Notes: generated from the letters alone by a model not told the origin. DNA of 64,000 nt from Roseivirga sp. (GCA_021404565.1 JAAWWF010000005.1:62001-126000); one strand, 5' to 3'. Shown: positions 17,196 through 27,600, counted from the stretch's first letter. Numbers and translations are program-made.

Positions 17196-17432
17196 GATGG
17201 TTTGACTGACTCAAATTATGATTTTCAGTCGAGATCGTCATCCTTTTCCGGGGAGTGGTAGCAGACAAAATGTAAGGTTATTGAGAGTTTTAGACTATTT
17301 TACTGCCAAAGTGTCCTATTTTGATACAGTATCCCTGAGGGTTCAGCCAAATTTTCCGGTTTTCATGGCTGGACCTGCTTTTGATAAAGAAGGGTAACCT
17401 GCATAACAGGGTAGAAAAACAGTATAAGAGAA

Positions 17433-20066
17433 ATGGATTTTAAGCAATATACGATCAAGTCACAGGAAGCCATCCAGAAGGCTGCCGAGCTGGTGGCTGC
17501 TTATGAGCAGCAAGCCATAGAGCCGGGTCATCTTCTGAAGGCGATCCTTTTATCTGATGAGAACGTGATGTCTTTTCTGATAAAAAAACTGAGTGTGAAC
17601 AGGGTACAGCTTGAAACAAAGCTGGAAGAGACGGTGAAAGCATATCCGAAAGTAAGTGGCAGTCAGCAACCATATCTGTCTAACGATGCCCATGGAGCAC
17701 TTACCAGGGCAGTGGGCTATCTAAAGGATTTTGGGGATGAATTTGTGGCCATTGAGCATATAGTGTTGGGATTGCTGGCAGGTAAGGAGAAAGTAGCGGA
17801 CTTGCTGAAAGAAGCCGGTTTTGGCAAGAAAGACCTGGTGGCAGCTATCAAAGAACTGAGGGGCGGTAATAGTGTCACCGATCAGCATGCAGAGTCGAAA
17901 TACCAGTCACTTAATAAATACTCTAAGAACCTGAATGAGCTGGCCCGATCGGGGAAAATTGATCCTGTAATAGGTAGGGATGAGGAGATCAGAAGGGTGC
18001 TGCAAATACTTTCGCGAAGAACGAAAAACAACCCTATTCTGTTGGGGGAACCCGGTGTGGGTAAGACAGCCATAGTAGAAGGAATGGCACAGCGCATAGT
18101 GGATGGTGATGTGCCAGAAAACCTGAAGAGTAAAACACTCATATCCTTAGATATGGGCCTTTTGGTGGCTAGCGCCAAATTCAAGGGGGAGTTTGAAGAA
18201 AGACTCAAGTCGGTGATCAAAGAGGTACAGGATTCTGATGGAGAAATTATTCTCTTCATCGATGAAATTCATACCCTGATAGGCGCTGGCGCAGGTGGTG
18301 AAGGGGCCATGGATGCGGCCAACCTGCTGAAACCTGCCCTGGCAAGGGGCGAACTTCATGCGATTGGGGCTACCACCCTGAAAGAGTACCAGAAGTACAT
18401 TGAGAAAGACAAGGCCCTCGAGCGTAGATTCCAGACGGTAATTGTAGATGAACCCAATATGGAGGATGCTATTTCCATACTACGAGGCATCAAAGAAAAG
18501 TATGAGGTGCACCATGGAGTGCGCATCAAGGATGACGCTGTAATCGCTGCAGTAGAGCTTTCTACAAGGTATATATCAGACAGGTTTCTGCCGGATAAGG
18601 CCATAGACCTCATGGATGAGTCGGCAGCCAAACTTCGAATAGAAATTGATTCGTTGCCTGAAGAGCTGGATGAGCTGCAGCGAAGGATCATGCAGTTGGA
18701 GATTGAAAGGGAAGCGATCAGGCGTGAGAAGAACAAGGATAAGGAGTCGGTATTGTCTAAAGAGATTGCGGAACTTTCTGAGAGAAGAGATAGTCTGAGG
18801 GCCAAGTGGGAGAACGAGAAGTCGGTGATTGTGGGCATCAGACAGGAGAAGGAGAATATTGATCGTTTCAAATCGGAGGCCGAGAAGGCTGAACGTGAGG
18901 GTGACCTGGGACGCGTGGCTGAAATTCGCTACGGCAAGATTGTGGAGAGCGAGCAAAAGCTGGAGGAGTGGAAACGCAAAATGCAGGAGATGCAGGGAGA
19001 TACCTCTTTGCTGAAAGAAGAGGTGGAAGCTGAAGATATTGCCGAAGTAGTAGCCAAATGGACGGGTATTCCCGTATCGAAAATGCTGCAAACCGAGCGC
19101 GAGAAACTGCTGCACCTGGAAGATGAGCTGGGCAAAAGAGTGGCTGGGCAGAAAGAGGCGATTGTGGCCTTGTCTGATGCAGTACGCAGGAGCCGGGCCG
19201 GCCTTCAGGACCCTAAAAGACCGATTGGCTCCTTTATCTTTCTGGGTACTACCGGAGTGGGCAAAACCGAACTGGCCAAGGCTCTGGCCGAGTACTTGTT
19301 TAACGATGAGAATAACATGGTACGCCTGGATATGTCCGAATACCAGGAGAGACATGCGGTAAGCAGGTTGATCGGGGCGCCTCCTGGTTATGTTGGCTAT
19401 GATGAGGGCGGACAACTGACCGAAGCGGTCAGAAGAAAACCCTATTCGGTGGTGCTGCTCGATGAAATCGAAAAGGCACATCCCGATGCTTTCAATATCC
19501 TTTTGCAGGTGCTGGACGATGGCCGATTGACTGATAATAAGGGCAGGGTAGCCAATTTCAAAAACACCATCATTATCATGACCACCAATATCGGCTCACA
19601 CCTGATTCGGGAGAATTTTGAGAAGATTGATGAGGAGAATGTACTGGAGGTAATTGATGATACCCGCGATCAGGTTTTTGATATGTTGAAGAAGTCCGTC
19701 AGACCGGAGTTTCTCAACAGAATTGACGAGACCATCATGTTTATGCCTCTTAACAAGGCGCATATCCGACAGATTGTAGAGGTCCAGTTTGGATTGATCA
19801 GAAAGCAACTCAAAGACAATGGCATCGAAATAGAGGCCTCAGCAGAAGTGCTTGACCACCTTGGCGAACTGGGCTTTGATCCTCAGTTTGGAGCGAGACC
19901 TTTGAAGCGGGTGATCCAACGAGAAGTGCTGAATGAACTGTCGAAGCAAATCCTTTCAGCTAAAATTGAACGAGACTCGGTGGTGAGTGTGGACATGAAT
20001 GCGGAAGGAAAGATTGAGTTTTTGAATCTTGAAAAGATATCTCTTAAAGAGGAGTTTGGAGACTAA
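17433..20066 (+). CDS. clpB: ATP-dependent disaggregase ClpB
   Basis: 877 residues, the usual length of ClpB. The Clp N-terminal repeat domain covers 1-145. The first AAA+ module has Walker A GEPGVGKT at 205-212 and Walker B IILFIDEIH at 272-280. A long charged coiled-coil middle domain spans about 410-530 and is diagnostic of ClpB against ClpA/ClpC. The second AAA+ module has Walker A GTTGVGKT at 605-612 and Walker B VVLLDEIEKAH at 673-683, plus the pore motif GYVGYDEGG at 652-660. It works in the cytoplasm with DnaK to resolve aggregated proteins. It is monocistronic, with a strong terminator after it. No CIRCE element (TTAGCACTC inverted repeat) was seen upstream. Confidence 0.97.
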   Translation: MDFKQYTIKSQEAIQKAAELVAAYEQQAIEPGHLLKAILLSDENVMSFLIKKLSVNRVQLETKLEETVKAYPKVSGSQQPYLSNDAHGALTRAVGYLKDFGDEFVAIEHIVLGLLAGKEKVADLLKEAGFGKKDLVAAIKELRGGNSVTDQHAESKYQSLNKYSKNLNELARSGKIDPVIGRDEEIRRVLQILSRRTKNNPILLGEPGVGKTAIVEGMAQRIVDGDVPENLKSKTLISLDMGLLVASAKFKGEFEERLKSVIKEVQDSDGEIILFIDEIHTLIGAGAGGEGAMDAANLLKPALARGELHAIGATTLKEYQKYIEKDKALERRFQTVIVDEPNMEDAISILRGIKEKYEVHHGVRIKDDAVIAAVELSTRYISDRFLPDKAIDLMDESAAKLRIEIDSLPEELDELQRRIMQLEIEREAIRREKNKDKESVLSKEIAELSERRDSLRAKWENEKSVIVGIRQEKENIDRFKSEAEKAEREGDLGRVAEIRYGKIVESEQKLEEWKRKMQEMQGDTSLLKEEVEAEDIAEVVAKWTGIPVSKMLQTEREKLLHLEDELGKRVAGQKEAIVALSDAVRRSRAGLQDPKRPIGSFIFLGTTGVGKTELAKALAEYLFNDENNMVRLDMSEYQERHAVSRLIGAPPGYVGYDEGGQLTEAVRRKPYSVVLLDEIEKAHPDAFNILLQVLDDGRLTDNKGRVANFKNTIIIMTTNIGSHLIRENFEKIDEENVLEVIDDTRDQVFDMLKKSVRPEFLNRIDETIMFMPLNKAHIRQIVEVQFGLIRKQLKDNGIEIEASAEVLDHLGELGFDPQFGARPLKRVIQREVLNELSKQILSAKIERDSVVSVDMNAEGKIEFLNLEKISLKEEFGD

Positions 20067-20091
20067 AATGAGATTTTGATTAGTAGAGTAG

Positions 20092-20122
20092 AAAGCCGGT
20101 GTGAGAACATCGGCTTTTTTTT
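20092..20122 (+). terminator. Intrinsic terminator of clpB
   Basis: AAAGCCGGTGT pairs with ACATCGGCTTT (one G-U pair) around the tetraloop GAGA, giving an 11-bp stem at 20092-20117, directly followed by a T run. It starts 25 bases after the clpB stop codon. Confidence 0.85.
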
Positions 20123-20146
20123 CTGGAAATAGTATTTATAAATATC

Positions 20147-21160
20147 TTATTTCACTCCTAGTACCTCTTTCGACATATGCATGGTTACCAGCATGTTGGG
20201 TACATCTACTACTTCAGCTATGTGCAAGTCGCCTGCCAGTGAGCAAAGCACATAGGCTTCTTCCCGTGAAAGATTGTGTTCCGCCTCCAGGTAATCTACC
20301 ATATAGCTAATCGCTTTTTTGGTAGCACCATCTATGCTGGGTGCAAAGCCGGTAACTGCATAATAATCGGCAGTTTCATACTGTGGTTCTGCCAGGTACT
20401 TTTTGCCCTTGATTACTTCAATTTCATAGATGATTCGCATGGGAGCTTCTATGGCCGTACCACTTACCTCTCCCAGGCCTTGGGTGGCATGGGTGTCGCC
20501 TATGGAAAACAGGCCTCCTTCTACGAAAACCGGAAAATATACGGTAGTGCCTTCTACCAGGTGGGGATCGTCCATATTGCCGCCATTGGCCCTGGGTGGA
20601 ATGGTAGAGAGCAGGGAATCGGTAGCCGGGGCCACGCCCATTACCCCTGGAAATGGTTTTAGGGGAAGCTTGATCTTGTCATTAAAATCAATGGTCGGGC
20701 TGTTTTTATCAATGGCAAAGGTCTTCAGATAAGGCTTGGTGAACTCATCGGCCAGGTAGCCGAAGCCGGGAAAGATTCCTGTCCAGCCCCATTCACCGGC
20801 TTCTATTTTGTGCAGGGTAACGGCTATTACATCTCCCGGCTGTGCGCCTTCTACAAAGACAGGTCCTGTGATGGGATGTATGGGTTCAAAACTCACATTG
20901 GCCACATCCTCAGTGGTAGAGTTCAGGGCCAGTTGTCCGTCAGTCGCCTCTTCCGTAAATGCCTCAATAATGGCCCCGCTGGATACGGTCAATACAGGTT
21001 CAATGGTGTTGCTGAACTTATTATGGGTTTGCTCAGTAGTGAGGGTATACTGAGGCTCGGGGTAGATTTTCTCGGTTGTTTGGACTTCTTGTTTTGCAGA
21101 ACGAGTACAGGCAAACAATGCGGGTGCGAGTACAAAGCTTAATAATAGTTTTGATTTCAT
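20147..21160 (-). CDS. Acetamidase/formamidase family lipoprotein
   Basis: 337 residues. Signal peptide with lipobox LFAC (Cys18) indicates a lipid-anchored envelope protein. The body matches the FmdA/AmdA family: GPVFVEGAQPGDVIAVTLH (about 98-117), FPGVMGVAPA, GGNMD, SIGDTHATQGLGEVSGTAIE (about 218-237) and SLAGDLHIAEVVD near the C-terminus. The family hydrolyses formamide, acetamide or related short amides to ammonia and the acid. Most characterised members are cytoplasmic, so the lipoprotein signal here is notable. The physiological substrate cannot be told from sequence. Monocistronic, convergent with clpB. Confidence 0.85.
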   Translation of the reverse strand: MKSKLLLSFVLAPALFACTRSAKQEVQTTEKIYPEPQYTLTTEQTHNKFSNTIEPVLTVSSGAIIEAFTEEATDGQLALNSTTEDVANVSFEPIHPITGPVFVEGAQPGDVIAVTLHKIEAGEWGWTGIFPGFGYLADEFTKPYLKTFAIDKNSPTIDFNDKIKLPLKPFPGVMGVAPATDSLLSTIPPRANGGNMDDPHLVEGTTVYFPVFVEGGLFSIGDTHATQGLGEVSGTAIEAPMRIIYEIEVIKGKKYLAEPQYETADYYAVTGFAPSIDGATKKAISYMVDYLEAEHNLSREEAYVLCSLAGDLHIAEVVDVPNMLVTMHMSKEVLGVK

Positions 21161-21253
21161 AGTCGGGTCGATTCAAAGTAAATTTAGTCAATCCATTTTG
21201 AGCTGCACAGAGATGCGGTCTGGTTGGTGAGGTCCTTTGGTTGAATAGTTCGG

Positions 21254-21514
21254 TTATTGAATCATCAGGATTATGATCCCAACTATTGCCAATACAGATT
21301 CTACTATCAAAAGATTCGTCCTTCTTTTGAAAATCAGCATTAAAAGAAAATGTGATATTATGATGATGACACCATAGAAGGTGATGCTCATCATGGCCAA
21401 CAGACCCCAGCCTTCATGTGCTGCAAGGTCTTCGTAATCTGTTATTATGCCCATAATCCCCCTGAGAAAGATAATTAAGCCAATAAGCAGAAGAGGGTAG
21501 GCTATTTTTTTCAC
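21254..21514 (-). CDS. Small membrane protein, unrecognised
   Basis: 86 residues with three hydrophobic segments: about 3-24 (IAYPLLLIGLIIFLRGIMGI), 38-62 (LLAMMSITFYGVIIIISHFL) and 70-85 (LIVESVLAIVGIIILM). It starts one base after the stop of the pentapeptide-repeat gene, so it is very probably translated from the same message. No family is recognised. Confidence 0.65.
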   Translation of the reverse strand: MKKIAYPLLLIGLIIFLRGIMGIITDYEDLAAHEGWGLLAMMSITFYGVIIIISHFLLMLIFKRRTNLLIVESVLAIVGIIILMIQ

Positions 21515-21515
21515 A

Positions 21516-22082
21516 TCAGTCTATCTCAATATCAAATTGATTCAGAAGAGTTAATACTTCAGGAGAGGAAAACCGGGCTTTTTTAATCTGGTTATTCCAG
21601 GGGTCGAAAGCATAGCCATGGGCATTTCTGAAGTCTGCTTTGGATAAGTTGCAGCGCTCGAAGTTGCTACCGACCAGACTGGAACCTGTGAAGAATGAAC
21701 CGGACAGGTCTACCTCCACAAAATCGCATTCTTTGATCTCACAGTTGAGGAAGCGCGTTTTGGGAATTTTCAGATCTTTGAAATGCGAATAGCTGAGCTG
21801 GCAGTTTTCAAAAGAAACAGAGAAGAGCATTTTGCTAATGTCTTCGAAATCAATTCCGCTCAGCCGGCAAGCCTTAAAACTCAGGTCCTGCCATTTGGCA
21901 TTGATCACCTTTACGGTATTCAGATTACAGTTTTCAAAGCTGCAGTTTTCAAAGCTGGCCTGCCCAAAATCAGCATTGGTAAAGTCACAATTGGCAAAGT
22001 GACATTCATCGTAGTAGTGTCCTCTCAGGCTGGCTTCGGTGAAGTCCTGAGAGGTAAAGGTTTGTTCGCTATAATCCGACAT
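21516..22082 (-). CDS. Pentapeptide-repeat protein
   Basis: 188 residues with many five-residue repeats of the A(D/N)LXX/CxFxN type (ANCDFTNADFGQASFENCSF, GSNFERCNLSKADFRNA), which fold into a right-handed square beta-helix. The C-terminal segment FDPWNNQIKKARFS, followed by a short helix, resembles that of Qnr/McbG-like proteins that mimic DNA and protect gyrase. That assignment is an inference, since pentapeptide proteins are functionally diverse. No signal peptide, so cytoplasmic. It lies 5 bases after the M61 peptidase gene and 1 base before the small membrane protein gene. Confidence 0.85.
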   Translation of the reverse strand: MSDYSEQTFTSQDFTEASLRGHYYDECHFANCDFTNADFGQASFENCSFENCNLNTVKVINAKWQDLSFKACRLSGIDFEDISKMLFSVSFENCQLSYSHFKDLKIPKTRFLNCEIKECDFVEVDLSGSFFTGSSLVGSNFERCNLSKADFRNAHGYAFDPWNNQIKKARFSSPEVLTLLNQFDIEID

Positions 22083-22087
22083 GACTG

Positions 22088-23890
22088 CTATTTTTTTGCC
22101 AGCCAGGCATCTCTTCTTTCTTTTGCTTTTTTGCTGGCGTTCGCGTCTAACTGGCTTCTGAACTGTTTGGCTTCTGTCAGGGTTACCTGTGCAGTTTTTT
22201 CATCGCCCCACATCTTTTTGTAGATTATTTCTACGGTCTGACCAGGATTAAATTTTGCCAGTAATGTCCTTATTTTGATGTTTTCCCGAAGCTTTTCTCC
22301 TCCAATACTCAAAATCACATCTTCCTTTTCTATACCTGCCTTATATAGAGGTGAGCCTACCGCTGCATTGGAAGTCAACTGCCAGTTACCTCTCTGATTT
22401 GCCAGATTACCACCCAGTGAGGCATTGCCTGCTGCCTGATTTGAAAATGATACGCCCATATTCCGGAAGAGCGTTGCATAATCCGGCATCTGGCTATCAA
22501 AAATGTACTTGCCAAAAAAATCACTGGCGAAATCGGCTCCAGCATAATCTGCCAGTACTGCCTGCAGATCGCGTACCGTATAAGGAATTTCCGGCTTACC
22601 GTGTTTAAACCAAACTTGCTTCATATAATCATCCAGGTTAAGCCCATTGTCCATGCTGCGCAGGGTCATATCCAGGGCCAGGCCCAGTACCGAACCATAG
22701 GTATAGTAAGAGATAAAGATATTGCCATTGTTTGTAGGATCTATGGAGGTGGCTGCATCCACAAATGGAGCGCGATAGCTCATTTCAATTGGGTTGAAGA
22801 AATTTCTCCCTGGAGCATTCATTACATAGCCCACAGCGCCTCCAACTCCGCGCAAATACTGCTCCGAGGTAATGCTACCGGAGCGAGCGCGGATCAGATT
22901 GGTGTAGTAGCTGGTAAAACCTTCCGCAAACCAAAGCTCGCCAGACATATTGGCTTTCTCAAAATCAAAGGGTTCCAGCGATTTCGGGCGGATGCGCTCT
23001 ACATTCCAGCAATGAAAAAACTCATGAGAAATTGTACCCATTGATTGACTGCCCAGTGCTCTTTCAATGGGGGCACCACTGACCACATAGGTTGAGTTAC
23101 GATGCTCCATACCATCACCGCTGGCATTGGGCATATAGCATGAAAGGAAAGTGTATTCATCAAAATCATAATCAGGTAGTTCTCCAAATACCTTTTGTTG
23201 CTGTACTACCACGCCCATAAGCTCCTTAAAGTAAGCATCTACGGCTTTGTCATCTGTGCCATGCTTATGAAGTGCCAGTCTTATCTTCTGTCCGTCCACC
23301 ATTTGTTCACGCATATGCAGGTCTGCTATTTCTGTTGGGCTGTCCATCAGGTAATAGGTATTGGGAGCATAAAAGGTGTTGTTCCCCAGGCCTTTGAGCT
23401 GGGTAGCCACCTTCCAGTTCAGGTCTTTCCGTACATTGAATTTTACCTTTACGGGTCGGTTGTCCAGTCCGCGGGCCCAGGCCAGGGTAGCCGGTATGTT
23501 CAGGTGGGCATGCGTTTCGTCAATGCCCGAATAGGTGCCACCTGCACGATTGGCGAACAGTGTGTATTTAAAGTTTACCGTACCATCATGCCCCGACACA
23601 TTCCATTGATCGGGAGTAGGGCGAGTCACAGGAAGTGCATTACCCTTACTGTCGGTAGCAGATACGGAATATACATTTTTAGCAAACTCATGTACCGCAT
23701 AGCGGCCGGGAGAGCTACGGCTCATGCGTACCTCCAGTACCTTGGTTTCAAGATTTGAGAATTTGATTTTGACCTCTGCTTCATGGTGTACGGCATTCTC
23801 AAAGGAGACTTCGTACTCGTTATAGGTCTGGGCTTGCAGTACAAGGCTGCAGCTCAATAACATCGCAATAAGTGTTGTTTTCAGTTTCAT
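22088..23890 (-). CDS. M61 family peptidase with PDZ domain (glycyl-aminopeptidase type)
   Basis: 600 residues. Signal peptide 1-21 (ending LQAQ). The N-terminal beta domain is followed by a gluzincin catalytic domain with zinc motif HEFFH at 289-293 and third ligand Glu in FAEGFTSYYT (about 321-330). The motif GMEHRNST (260-267) is typical of M61 proteins. A PDZ domain lies near 495-570 (GSPLYKAGIEKEDVILSIGG). Known M61 enzymes are aminopeptidases preferring N-terminal Gly or Ala. All zinc-site residues are present, so it should be active, in the periplasm or at the cell surface. It is first in a tight three-gene group with the pentapeptide protein and a small membrane protein. Confidence 0.92.
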   Translation of the reverse strand: MKLKTTLIAMLLSCSLVLQAQTYNEYEVSFENAVHHEAEVKIKFSNLETKVLEVRMSRSSPGRYAVHEFAKNVYSVSATDSKGNALPVTRPTPDQWNVSGHDGTVNFKYTLFANRAGGTYSGIDETHAHLNIPATLAWARGLDNRPVKVKFNVRKDLNWKVATQLKGLGNNTFYAPNTYYLMDSPTEIADLHMREQMVDGQKIRLALHKHGTDDKAVDAYFKELMGVVVQQQKVFGELPDYDFDEYTFLSCYMPNASGDGMEHRNSTYVVSGAPIERALGSQSMGTISHEFFHCWNVERIRPKSLEPFDFEKANMSGELWFAEGFTSYYTNLIRARSGSITSEQYLRGVGGAVGYVMNAPGRNFFNPIEMSYRAPFVDAATSIDPTNNGNIFISYYTYGSVLGLALDMTLRSMDNGLNLDDYMKQVWFKHGKPEIPYTVRDLQAVLADYAGADFASDFFGKYIFDSQMPDYATLFRNMGVSFSNQAAGNASLGGNLANQRGNWQLTSNAAVGSPLYKAGIEKEDVILSIGGEKLRENIKIRTLLAKFNPGQTVEIIYKKMWGDEKTAQVTLTEAKQFRSQLDANASKKAKERRDAWLAKK

Positions 23891-23906
23891 AGTTTATTGA
23901 CTTAAT

Positions 23907-23946
23907 CACCCTCTCCGTCCTTCGGACACCTCCCCCTCAGGGGGAG
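23907..23946. repeat. Double-hairpin intergenic repeat element
   Basis: Two adjacent hairpins: GTCC-TTC-GGAC (23916-23926) and CCTCCCCC-TCA-GGGGGAGG (23928-23946, perfect 8-bp stem). The block closely resembles a dispersed intergenic element known by sight from many Bacteroidota genomes (pattern TCCGTCCTTCGGAC followed by a C-rich/G-rich hairpin). It lies between the M61 gene and the RidA gene and could also slow or end transcription of the latter. Confidence 0.6.
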
Positions 23947-23970
23947 GATAAACAGAGCGGTTTTAGGTTA

Positions 23971-24501
23971 TTATTCCGGGTACACTGCCCGTACCTCTAC
24001 TTCAATCAGCATATCAGGGTTAACGAGCGTGTATACTCCTATAGTAGACCTGGCTACTTTATTAGGGTTGCTTTCAGCATTATTAAAAAACTCTCCATAG
24101 GCCTTAAACCAGCCCTGGAAATCAGGTTTGTTGTCATTTTCAGGGTCAGGAGCTACGTATACCTTCATGGAAATCACATCCTTTAATGTCAGCCTCTCTT
24201 CTCCCAGGTATTCTGCAATACGTTTCAGGGCACTCACACTTTGTTCATAGGTATTACCAAAGCGTTCACGATCTCCCGCAGGCTTGGTATCGTCTTTAGG
24301 GTAGGCCACGATGCCGCTGGCAAAGTACATGCTACGCCCTTCCGGTACTTTTACCCCTTTCAGAATAGAGGAGCCTTCCCGGTCAAAGCGTACCACCTCT
24401 TCGACCGTGCCATGCTCCTTGTCATCATCGTCATGATCTTCGCAGGCAACAAAGAGAAAAAGAGTACTTAAAAGGAGGTACGGAATTAGTTTGAAACGCA
24501 T
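23971..24501 (-). CDS. RidA-family lipoprotein
   Basis: 176 residues. Signal peptide with lipobox FVAC (Cys20), followed by a strongly acidic linker (EDHDDDDKEH). The body is a RidA/YjgF (Rid) domain: ASGIVAYP, YEQSVSALKRIAEYLG, LKDVISMKVYV and the C-terminal ARSTIGVYTLVNPDMLIEVE. The Arg of ARST corresponds to the catalytic Arg of RidA, which hydrolyses reactive enamines and imines. RidA proteins are normally small cytoplasmic enzymes, so the secreted lipid-anchored form is unusual. The acidic residues after Cys resemble the surface-export signal of Bacteroidota lipoproteins, so surface display is possible but inferred. Confidence 0.85.
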   Translation of the reverse strand: MRFKLIPYLLLSTLFLFVACEDHDDDDKEHGTVEEVVRFDREGSSILKGVKVPEGRSMYFASGIVAYPKDDTKPAGDRERFGNTYEQSVSALKRIAEYLGEERLTLKDVISMKVYVAPDPENDNKPDFQGWFKAYGEFFNNAESNPNKVARSTIGVYTLVNPDMLIEVEVRAVYPE

Positions 24502-24549
24502 GACAATTTATTTGCCTTGAATATACAAAAACTCACCTGTCAGATAGCA

Positions 24550-24581
24550 TTGGTTTTTACAAGGGGCAATGAGTATATTTC
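24550..24581 (+). promoter_or_regulatory. Candidate promoter for the propeller protein gene
   Basis: TTG (24550-24552), 21 bases, then TATATTTC (24574-24581), which differs from TAnnTTTG only in the last base. Spacing is in the normal range and the start codon is 22 bases further on. Confidence 0.35.
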
Positions 24582-24603
24582 AAGTCAACCGTAAACTGAA
24601 ACC

Positions 24604-27600
24604 ATGAAAACCCTCCGAACTATTCTGATGGCCGTTATCGCCATGCTGCTTGTCTCCTTTGAAAGCCAGGCACAGAGAAGAAACCGTAAAGCCAAAGCTC
24701 CTCAAGGGCTTACTTATGACACCGCTCTCTACAATGCTATGGAGTGGAGGAATATTGGACCTTTTCGGGGAGGACGGGCTACGGCCGTGGCCGGTGTAGT
24801 ACAAGACCCCATGACCTATTATATGGGTTCAACCGGTGGCGGAGTCTGGAAAACAGACGATGCTGGTAAGAGCTGGAAAAATATCTCTGATGGCTTTTTC
24901 AATACAGGTTCTGTCGGGGCCATTGCGGTATCAGAATCAGATCCCAATGTGGTTTATGTAGGCATGGGAGAGGCTCCCGTACGTGGTGTCATGACCTCTC
25001 ATGGTGATGGTGTCTATAAGTCCACCGATGCAGGACAAACCTGGGAAAATCTGGGCCTGAAAATGACCCGGCAGATATCCAAGATAGCCGTACATCCCGA
25101 TAACCCGGATGTGGTATTTGTTGGGGCGCAGGGTAGTCCCTATGCGGCCAATGAAGAGCGTGGTATTTATCGCTCAACAGACGGAGGTAAAAACTGGACA
25201 AAGGTTCACTACATAGATGCCAATTCTGGTATAAGCGACCTGAGCATGGATATGACCAATCCACGTATTATCTATGCAGCCTATTGGGATCACCGCAGGT
25301 TCCCATGGAAAGTACAGAGTGGAGGACCGGGCAGTGGCATCTGGAAGTCAAGTGATGGGGGAGATACGTGGACAGAATTGACAAAAGGACTGCCTGAAGG
25401 AGTGATGGGGAAAATTGGAGTCTCTGTCTCCCGTGCCGATCCTAAAAGAGTTTGGGCCATCATCGAGGCAGACAAAGGAGGGCTTTACAAATCTGATAAT
25501 GGTGGCAAGAGCTGGAGATTGGTAAACCCTGATCGTCTGCTCAGAGCACGCTCCTGGTACTATATGCATATCCAGGCTCACCCTACCGAAAAGGAATCTG
25601 TTTTTATTATGAACGCTCCGGTGCTTCAATCGACTGACGGTGGAAAAACTTTTGTCAATATGCGTGCTCCTCATGGAGACAATCACCAGATTTGGGTGAA
25701 CCCTGAGCAACCTCAGTATATGATCAATGCCAATGACGGTGGGGCCAATGTATCCATTAACGGAGGGCTGGATTGGTCCAGACAGGATAATCAGCCTACG
25801 GCACAGTTTTACCGTGTCAATGCCGATAATCAATTCCCTTACCGGGTATATGGCGGACAGCAGGATAATAGCTCTGTTTCTATAGCCTCCCGAAAAAACG
25901 GAGCCGGTATCGGTTGGGACGACTTCTTTCCGGTAGGTGGCTGTGAAAGTGCTTATTCAGCCTTCGATCCTGACAATCCACGGTATGTTTACAGTGGATG
26001 CTACCAGGGTATTATCGATGAGTGGAACGCCAAAACCCGCCAGACTAAAGATGTGATGGCCTACCCTTTCCAGGGGCTGGGTACTAACCCGAAAGATGTT
26101 AAATACCGCTTTAACTGGAACGCACCTATCATTGCTTCAAAGCATGACCCGTCTGTTATTTACCATGCTGGTAACAAGCTGCTCAAAACTACAGATAGAG
26201 GCATTACCTGGGAAGAGATTAGCCCTGATCTGACAAAGAATGATACAACTCATATCGATTGGGGTGGAGGCCCTATTACCAACGAGGGTGCCGGAGGAGA
26301 AATTTATCATGCCATCTATTATGTAGCGGAATCACCACATACACCTGATGTTATTTATACCGGTGCTGATGATGGTTTGGTACATGTTACAAAGGATGGA
26401 GGAGCCAACTGGACCAACATTACACCACCCAATCTGGAAGAAGGCATGATCAACCAGATAGAAGTGTCTCCACATGATGCCGGTACGGTTTACCTGGCTT
26501 ACAACCGATACAAGTTCAACGACTTCACTCCGCATATTTTTAAGTCCACAGACTATGGCCAGACCTGGAATAGAATGGTCAATGGCATTGCAGATGAGGC
26601 TCATATCAGAGTGGTGAGGGAAGATCCGTCCAGAAAAGGTCTGTTATACGCAGGTACCGAACTAGGTGTTTATATCTCTTTTGATGGTGGCGTGATGTGG
26701 AGCAAATTTCAACGAAACCTGCCCATTGTACCCATTACAGATTTGATGGTCCACCACAACGACCTGATCGTAGCGACTCAGGGCAGGGCTTTCTGGATTC
26801 TGGACGATATCACTCCGCTTCATCAGCTGGCTGATGCGGCAGGTTCCGATTTCTTTGTATACGAACCTCGGGCTGCTATCAGAGACAATGCTTTCCGTAC
26901 TAATAGCCCAACCCTCGGTACCAATCCATATCCCGGTATTTCGATGTTTTATTATATCAAAGAAGATGTAGATACGGTCGCTTTAACCGTTGAGATAACA
27001 GGTGCGCAGGGAAACAGCATTCGTACCTTTGCTACTGATGCCAAAGAGAACCAAAATAAGATCAAGAAGAAGTCGGGGATGAACCGCTTTAACTGGACAC
27101 TCACAAAATCAAATTTCAAGGGAGTAGACGGAGTCTTCGTGGGTCTGGGAGCAGGAGGTCATCGTGTTGCCCCCGGGAGTTATACTGCAAAAATAACTTT
27201 TGGCGATAAGGAAGTGTCAAAGTCTTTGGAGGTAAAGCCTGATCCGAGATGGGAAGCCACAGCCAGTGATTATGCCGAGCAACAAAGGTTGCTGACAAAA
27301 CTCCGTGGTTTGATTGACGATCTGCAAGGTGCCGCCAACGATTTGAGATCGATGAGGTCGCAGGTAAAAGATCTGAAGTCACGGGTTTCTAAGGATGACT
27401 TTGAAGATGTGCATACCAAAGCTGATGAGCTCATCAAGGAAATGAATGGCCTGGAAGACAAAATGGTACAGCCTAAACAGAAGACCTTTCAGGATGTGAT
27501 AAATTTTCCAAACAAACTGGAAGTGGCCTTATTACATATATATGGTACTATTGATGGAGAAGAACCTCCGGTAACCAATGGTCAGAAGCAAAGAGTAACG

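Noticed and set aside
17200-17432. CIRCE or other heat-shock operator before clpB
   Set aside because: No TTAGCACTC-N9-GAGTGCTAA or similar inverted repeat is present, and the best -7 candidates have mismatches.
18576-19481. 301-codon minus-strand ORF opposite clpB
   Set aside because: A shadow of the highly conserved clpB reading frame. Composition is typical of an antisense frame and no domain is visible.
25348-25833. 161-codon minus-strand ORF opposite the propeller gene
   Set aside because: Antisense shadow of BNR repeats; no independent evidence.
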